Of a stretch of DNA of 64,000 nucleotides, positions 60,239-64,000 are shown piece by piece. Below the pieces are notes generated by a model. That model was not told the DNA's origin. It did no database searches and saw only the letters and a list, made by a program, of their open reading frames with translations. Source of the DNA: Methyloversatilis universalis EHg5 (lineage in GTDB: Bacteria; Pseudomonadota; Gammaproteobacteria; Burkholderiales; Rhodocyclaceae); assembly GCF_000378945.1 (NCBI RefSeq), contig NZ_KB900539.1:1590527-1654526 (forward strand), written 5' to 3'. Position 1 is the stretch's first letter. Every line of letters starts with the position of its first letter. The position numbers and the translations under genes were made by a program.

Positions 60239-62263
60239 ATGCGATTCATCCATTCCCTGCGACGCGGTTCGGTGCGCACCCGGCTGGTGTTGCTGGTGCT
60301 GGCACCGCCGCTGCTGATGCTGCCGCTGCTGATCGCGTTGGTGGTGCACTGGGGCAATTCCGCCTACGACCAGCTGCTCATCTACAAGGTGAATGCCGAA
60401 CTGACCATCGCCCGTCAGTATTTCGACCGGGTGCTCGACAGCCAGCGTCAGACCGTCTCGGCGATTGCGGCGTCCGGCAAGCTGCGCAGCGTGCTGGGCG
60501 CGCCGGCCTCGCTGGCCGCCCTGCTGAAGGCACAGGCCGAGGCGCAGCAGTTCGACTACCTGTACGTGCTCGATGGCGAGGGCAGGGTACGGGCGGCGTC
60601 CACCCACACGCGGTCAGGCGAGGCGCTGAGGGAATCGCGCACCGACTGGCCGGTGGTGCGGGCCGCGCTGGAGGGCGAGTCGCGTATCGCGCTGTCGGTG
60701 TTCGACGCCGCCCGACTGGCGGCCATCGGCCCGCCGCTGGTCGAGCGCGCACGGCTGGCCATCGTGCCGACTGCCAATGCGACGCCCGATCCGCGGCACG
60801 AAGAGGAGCGCGGCATGATGATCCATGTTGCGGTGCCCATCCTCGACGCCCAGGGCGAGCAGATCGGGGTGCTCGAAGGCGGCCGGCTGCTGAACCGCAA
60901 CCTCGATTTCGTCGACACCATCAACGACCTGGTCTACAACGACGGCGCGCTGCCGCTGGGTTCGCGCGGCACCGCCACGCTCTTCCTCGACGACGTGCGC
61001 ATCGCCACCAATGTGCGCATGTTCGGCGGCGACCGCGCACTCGGCACCCGGGTGTCGGCCGCAGTGCGCCACCGCGTGCTCGACAATGGCGAGCGCTGGC
61101 TGGACCGCGCCTTCGTCGTGAACGACTGGTACGTGTCGGGCTACGAACCGGTGGTTGATGGCGAGGGCCGGCGCATCGGCATGCTCTATGTCGGTTTTCT
61201 CGAAGCGCCTTTCCGCGAAGTGAAGCAGAACATCCTGGCGGCGCTGATCGGCCTGTTCGCGCTCATCATGGCGGCCGGCGTGGTGCTGTCGCTGCGCGGC
61301 GCGCGCAGCATCTTCCGGCCGATCGAGCGCATGGACGCCACCATCGGCGCGGTCGAGAAGGGGGACGCGGCGGCCCGCACCGGCAGCGTCGAAGGTGGCG
61401 AGGAAATCGCACGCCTGGCGGGCCACCTCGACACCCTGCTGGATACCGTGGCCGCGCGCGAGGCGGAGCTGAAGCAGCTCAACGCCGAACTGGACCAGAA
61501 GGTGGTCGAGCGCACCGCCGAACTGCGCGAGGCGCAGCGCCAGCTGGTGCTCTCGGAAAAGCTGGCGGCCATCGGCCAGCTCACCGCCGGTGTGGCCCAT
61601 GAAATCAATAATCCGGTGGCGGTGATGCAGGGCAATCTGGACCTGATGCGCGAACTGCTGGGCCCGTCCGCCGATGGCGTGAGCACCGAAATCCGGCTGC
61701 TGGACGAACAGATCAACCGCATCCGCGTCATCGTGACCAAGCTGCTGCAGTACGCGCGGCCGGGCGAATTCGCCGGCTACGTGTCCGAATTGGACACTGG
61801 CGCGCTGCTGCAGGACACGCTGCCGCTGGTGCAGCACCAGGCGCGCAAGAACGGCGTGGACATCGTGCTTGCACCGGGCGCGCGCACGCGGGTGCGCATC
61901 AACCGCGAAGAGCTGCAGCAGGTACTGGTGAACCTCATCGTGAATGCGCTGCACGCCATGCCCGGCGGCGGCACGCTCACCCTGAGTACCGCAGACGTGT
62001 CCGACCCGGCCGGCGTGCGGCTGGAGGTGCGCGATACCGGCCACGGCATCGCGCCGGAACACCTGGGCCGGGTGTTCGATCCCTTTTTCACCACCAAGCG
62101 TTCCGAAGGCACCGGTCTGGGCCTGTCGGTGTCGCTCGGCCTGATCGAGCGCTATGGCGGCACCATCACGGTCGCCAGCACGCCGGGCGAGGGCACCTGT
62201 TTCAGTGTGCTGCTGCTGGCCGAGCCGCAGTTCCGCGCGGCGGAAGGCCCGGCGCACGCCTAG
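60239..62263 (+). CDS. Sensor histidine kinase with large periplasmic domain (cache-like)
   Basis: A 674-residue kinase. TM1 at about 15-37, a periplasmic cache-like domain (about 40-330; YLYVLDGEGRVRAAS and NDWYVSGYEPVVD), TM2 at about 332-351, HAMP, a coiled coil, then DHp (GVAHEINNP, His454) and ATPase (NLIVNALHAMPGGG, DTGHGI, GTGLGLSVSLGLI). The GVAHEINNP form resembles C4-dicarboxylate and NtrB-type kinases. No response regulator is adjacent, so it is an orphan. Confidence 0.93.
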   Translation: MRFIHSLRRGSVRTRLVLLVLAPPLLMLPLLIALVVHWGNSAYDQLLIYKVNAELTIARQYFDRVLDSQRQTVSAIAASGKLRSVLGAPASLAALLKAQAEAQQFDYLYVLDGEGRVRAASTHTRSGEALRESRTDWPVVRAALEGESRIALSVFDAARLAAIGPPLVERARLAIVPTANATPDPRHEEERGMMIHVAVPILDAQGEQIGVLEGGRLLNRNLDFVDTINDLVYNDGALPLGSRGTATLFLDDVRIATNVRMFGGDRALGTRVSAAVRHRVLDNGERWLDRAFVVNDWYVSGYEPVVDGEGRRIGMLYVGFLEAPFREVKQNILAALIGLFALIMAAGVVLSLRGARSIFRPIERMDATIGAVEKGDAAARTGSVEGGEEIARLAGHLDTLLDTVAAREAELKQLNAELDQKVVERTAELREAQRQLVLSEKLAAIGQLTAGVAHEINNPVAVMQGNLDLMRELLGPSADGVSTEIRLLDEQINRIRVIVTKLLQYARPGEFAGYVSELDTGALLQDTLPLVQHQARKNGVDIVLAPGARTRVRINREELQQVLVNLIVNALHAMPGGGTLTLSTADVSDPAGVRLEVRDTGHGIAPEHLGRVFDPFFTTKRSEGTGLGLSVSLGLIERYGGTITVASTPGEGTCFSVLLLAEPQFRAAEGPAHA

Positions 62264-62277
62264 GTCCTGCGTCCGCC

Positions 62278-63453
62278 TCAGCGCACGATGGAGAAGCCGA
62301 CCCGTATCTGTGCCGGGCCGCCCCGGTTGTAATCGAGCAGGCTTTCGCCATAGCCGTTGAAATACTGGAAGTGCAGGAAGCCACCGGCGCCGGCGTCGGC
62401 CAGCAGCCGGCGCTTCAGGCGATAGGACAGGTCGAGCTGCAGAGAGCCCTGATCGCCCGGATACCCCTCGGCCTTCAGCAGCCAGCCGTCGTCATTGCCC
62501 ACTTCCAGGCCGAGCAGCGCGTAGCCGCGGTACTTCGCAATGTCGCGGTTGGTCGGATCGCGGTCGGTGTAGTCGAACAGCTTCACCGAGGCGCCGACAT
62601 GGGTGTTGTGGTCCACGTCCCAGCGCCAGGAGGGCTTCACGAACAGGGTGTCGATCGAACGCGAGTCGGCGCCGTCGCGGCCGTTGGACTGGTGCTCGTA
62701 GCCGGCCTGGGCGCTGACGGTATGGCGTGAACCGATCTGCCGGTAGGGGCCGAATTCGTAGAAGAAGCTCGGTTTGTAGGTGGTGTCGCGGAAAGGTTTG
62801 GAATCGCCGCTCCAGTCCCAGATCGAGGTCTGGGTGTAGCCGAAGTGCAGGCCGGTGAGCAGATCGCCCAGCGGCAGTTCGGTGGCCCAGCCTTCCGGAT
62901 CGAAGATGCGGTACTTGAACGAGATCTGGAAGCGGGCCGTCGTGTCGCCGCGCGAACCGGCGACGAAATAGACCGGTTCGTGGGTGCCGAGGCCGATGCG
63001 GTTGCGGCCCAGATTCACTACGCCAGCAGGTTCGGCCCCGGTCGTTTCGGTGGCGGCCGCCCGCACCGAGGCGGGCGACACCACCGCAACCGCGCCGGCG
63101 GCCAGCGGTGCCGGCTTCAGCTGCACCAGCAGCACGCTGGATGCGGCTGAGGTCAGTTCCAGCCGGCCGGTGCCTTCGAGATCGGTCGGGAACACCGCCG
63201 CATAGTCGCGCCGCCCGTCACGGGCCGGGGTGGCGGCGTGCAGCGCCAGATCGGCGGCACGGGGGCCGACGATGACGCGCGCCTTCAGTTCTTCCGGAAG
63301 TGTTTCTCCGGCGGTCGATACCACGGTGAGTGCGAGCGGCAGACCCGGTTCGACCAGGGTCTGGCGGCTGGCGAGCAGCAGGTCAGCATGGGCCGGGGCG
63401 GCCAGCAGCAGGGCTAAGAGCGTGCCGGGCAGGCGCAGGGGCAGGCGGTTCAT
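62278..63453 (-). CDS. pldA: Outer-membrane phospholipase A (PldA family)
   Basis: A 391-residue outer-membrane beta-barrel lipase with a signal peptide ending AHA (residue 23). The active-site segment is YEHQSNGRDGADSRS: His254 and Ser256 correspond to His142 and Ser144 of E. coli PldA. The third triad residue, Asn156 in E. coli, falls at residue 268, which is Asp here. About 130 extra residues lie between the signal peptide and the barrel, more than in E. coli. AAGGAG precedes the ATG. The barrel ends with VGFSIVR. Confidence 0.88.
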   Translation of the reverse strand: MNRLPLRLPGTLLALLLAAPAHADLLLASRQTLVEPGLPLALTVVSTAGETLPEELKARVIVGPRAADLALHAATPARDGRRDYAAVFPTDLEGTGRLELTSAASSVLLVQLKPAPLAAGAVAVVSPASVRAAATETTGAEPAGVVNLGRNRIGLGTHEPVYFVAGSRGDTTARFQISFKYRIFDPEGWATELPLGDLLTGLHFGYTQTSIWDWSGDSKPFRDTTYKPSFFYEFGPYRQIGSRHTVSAQAGYEHQSNGRDGADSRSIDTLFVKPSWRWDVDHNTHVGASVKLFDYTDRDPTNRDIAKYRGYALLGLEVGNDDGWLLKAEGYPGDQGSLQLDLSYRLKRRLLADAGAGGFLHFQYFNGYGESLLDYNRGGPAQIRVGFSIVR

Positions 63454-63541
63454 GTAGGGCTCCTTGAAGGATGCCCCCGATTCTGCCTGCTGCGTGGTGC
63501 GGCGGGCTGTCAGCCTGAGCCGACTGCCCGCCGGTGGTGTC

Positions 63542-64000
63542 CTACCAGAGCGTTTCCCGCTCCGGCGAGGCGCTGATGCGGTGGATGGCCAGATCGGCGC
63601 CCTCGAATTCCTGCTCCGGGTCCAGACGCAGGCCGGTGAAGGCCTTGATGGAGCCGTAGATGACCGCGCCGCCGGCCAGCGCCAGTGCGACACCGGCCAC
63701 GGTGCCGACCAGCTGGGTCATGAAGCTCACCTTGCCCAGGCCGCCCAGAGCCTCGAGTCCGAAAATGCCGGCGGCGATGCCGCCCCAGGCGCCGCACAGG
63801 CCGTGCAGCGGCCACACGCCGAGCACGTCGTCGATCTTCCAGCGGTTCTGGGTCAGCGTGAACATGAGCACGAACAGGCCGCCCGCGAGGCCGCCGGTGA
63901 GCAGCGCACCGAGCGGGTGCATGAGGTCGGAGCCAGCGCAGACCGCGACCAGACCGGCCAGCGGGCCGTTATGCACGAAGCCCGGGTCATTGCGCCCGGC
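63542..64000 (-). CDS. amt: Ammonium transporter Amt, C-terminal part (5' end outside window)
   Basis: Minus-strand frame entering from the right edge, with GRNDPGFV leading into NGPLAGLVAVCAGSD. IDDVLGVWPLHGLCGAWGGIAAGIFG is the conserved Amt region with the pore His. The last helix is followed by a cytoplasmic tail (LRLDPEQEFEGADLAIHRISA), which contacts GlnK in the family. About 152 codons are visible; the start and any glnK lie beyond the edge. Confidence 0.93.
   Translation of the reverse strand, partial: AGRNDPGFVHNGPLAGLVAVCAGSDLMHPLGALLTGGLAGGLFVLMFTLTQNRWKIDDVLGVWPLHGLCGAWGGIAAGIFGLEALGGLGKVSFMTQLVGTVAGVALALAGGAVIYGSIKAFTGLRLDPEQEFEGADLAIHRISASPERETLW

Overview
The window is a continuous piece of a GC-rich chromosome, densely packed with housekeeping and signalling genes. 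I see no mobile element, prophage or CRISPR array. The gene set suggests a betaproteobacterium, probably of the Rhodocyclales type: hpnCDE squalene genes, a PEP-CTERM surface protein, a DUF1841 protein, a DUF2325 protein under a Fur-like site, a fused CysN/CysC, and many c-di-GMP and histidine-kinase genes. The taxonomic call is inference, because there is no rRNA gene in the window.

Layout. 1-3.2 kb: a truncated PAS histidine kinase, a hypoxanthine/uracil-DNA glycosylase and a thioredoxin co-chaperone, all on the minus strand. 3.4-7.4 kb: purL. 7.7-12.7 kb is the most unusual part: a TonB-dependent receptor and a tungstate/molybdate-binding-like periplasmic protein (minus strand), separated by a 0.9-kb AT-rich region from a PEP-CTERM protein (plus strand). 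That region contains a very good ModE-type operator and two weaker ModE-like sites. 13-22.6 kb: a GGDEF response regulator, then a long minus-strand run (MazG-like, mfd, ketopantoate reductase, diacylglycerol kinase, metallophosphoesterase, PAP2 phosphatase, ADP-ribosylglycohydrolase family). 22.7-28.5 kb: kup, cytochrome b561, rhodanese, hybrid histidine kinase. 28.6-32 kb: class II aldolase, mtnA and methionine aminotransferase, which fit methylthioadenosine/5'-deoxyadenosine salvage. 32-34.9 kb: hpnC-hpnD-hpnE. 34.9-38.7 kb: tRNA-Leu, a methyltransferase, ribA, a Fur-controlled iron-binding protein divergent from a DUF2325 gene, and an NlpC/P60 peptidase. 38.9-45.5 kb: a response regulator with a degenerate GGDEF domain, prpE, a mutarotase, DUF1841, a glycosyltransferase-like protein and ppsR. 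45.6-53.3 kb: ppsA, a cold-shock protein, and a PhnD-like lipoprotein translationally coupled to a GGDEF-EAL-CZB protein. 53.3-59 kb: sulfate activation (cysD, cysNC; divergently cysQ and an SLC13-type permease). 59-64 kb: HI0933-type flavoprotein, sensor kinase, outer-membrane phospholipase A, and the 3' part of an ammonium transporter gene.

The best candidate for an undescribed system is at 7.7-12.7 kb: an apparent ModE-regulated locus in which an outer-membrane TonB receptor and a TupA/WtpA-like binding protein occur without ABC permease or ATPase genes, possibly together with a surface-sorted PEP-CTERM protein. A second interesting unit is the lipoprotein/GGDEF-EAL-CZB pair at 48.7-53.3 kb, which looks like a periplasmic-ligand-to-c-di-GMP signalling module.
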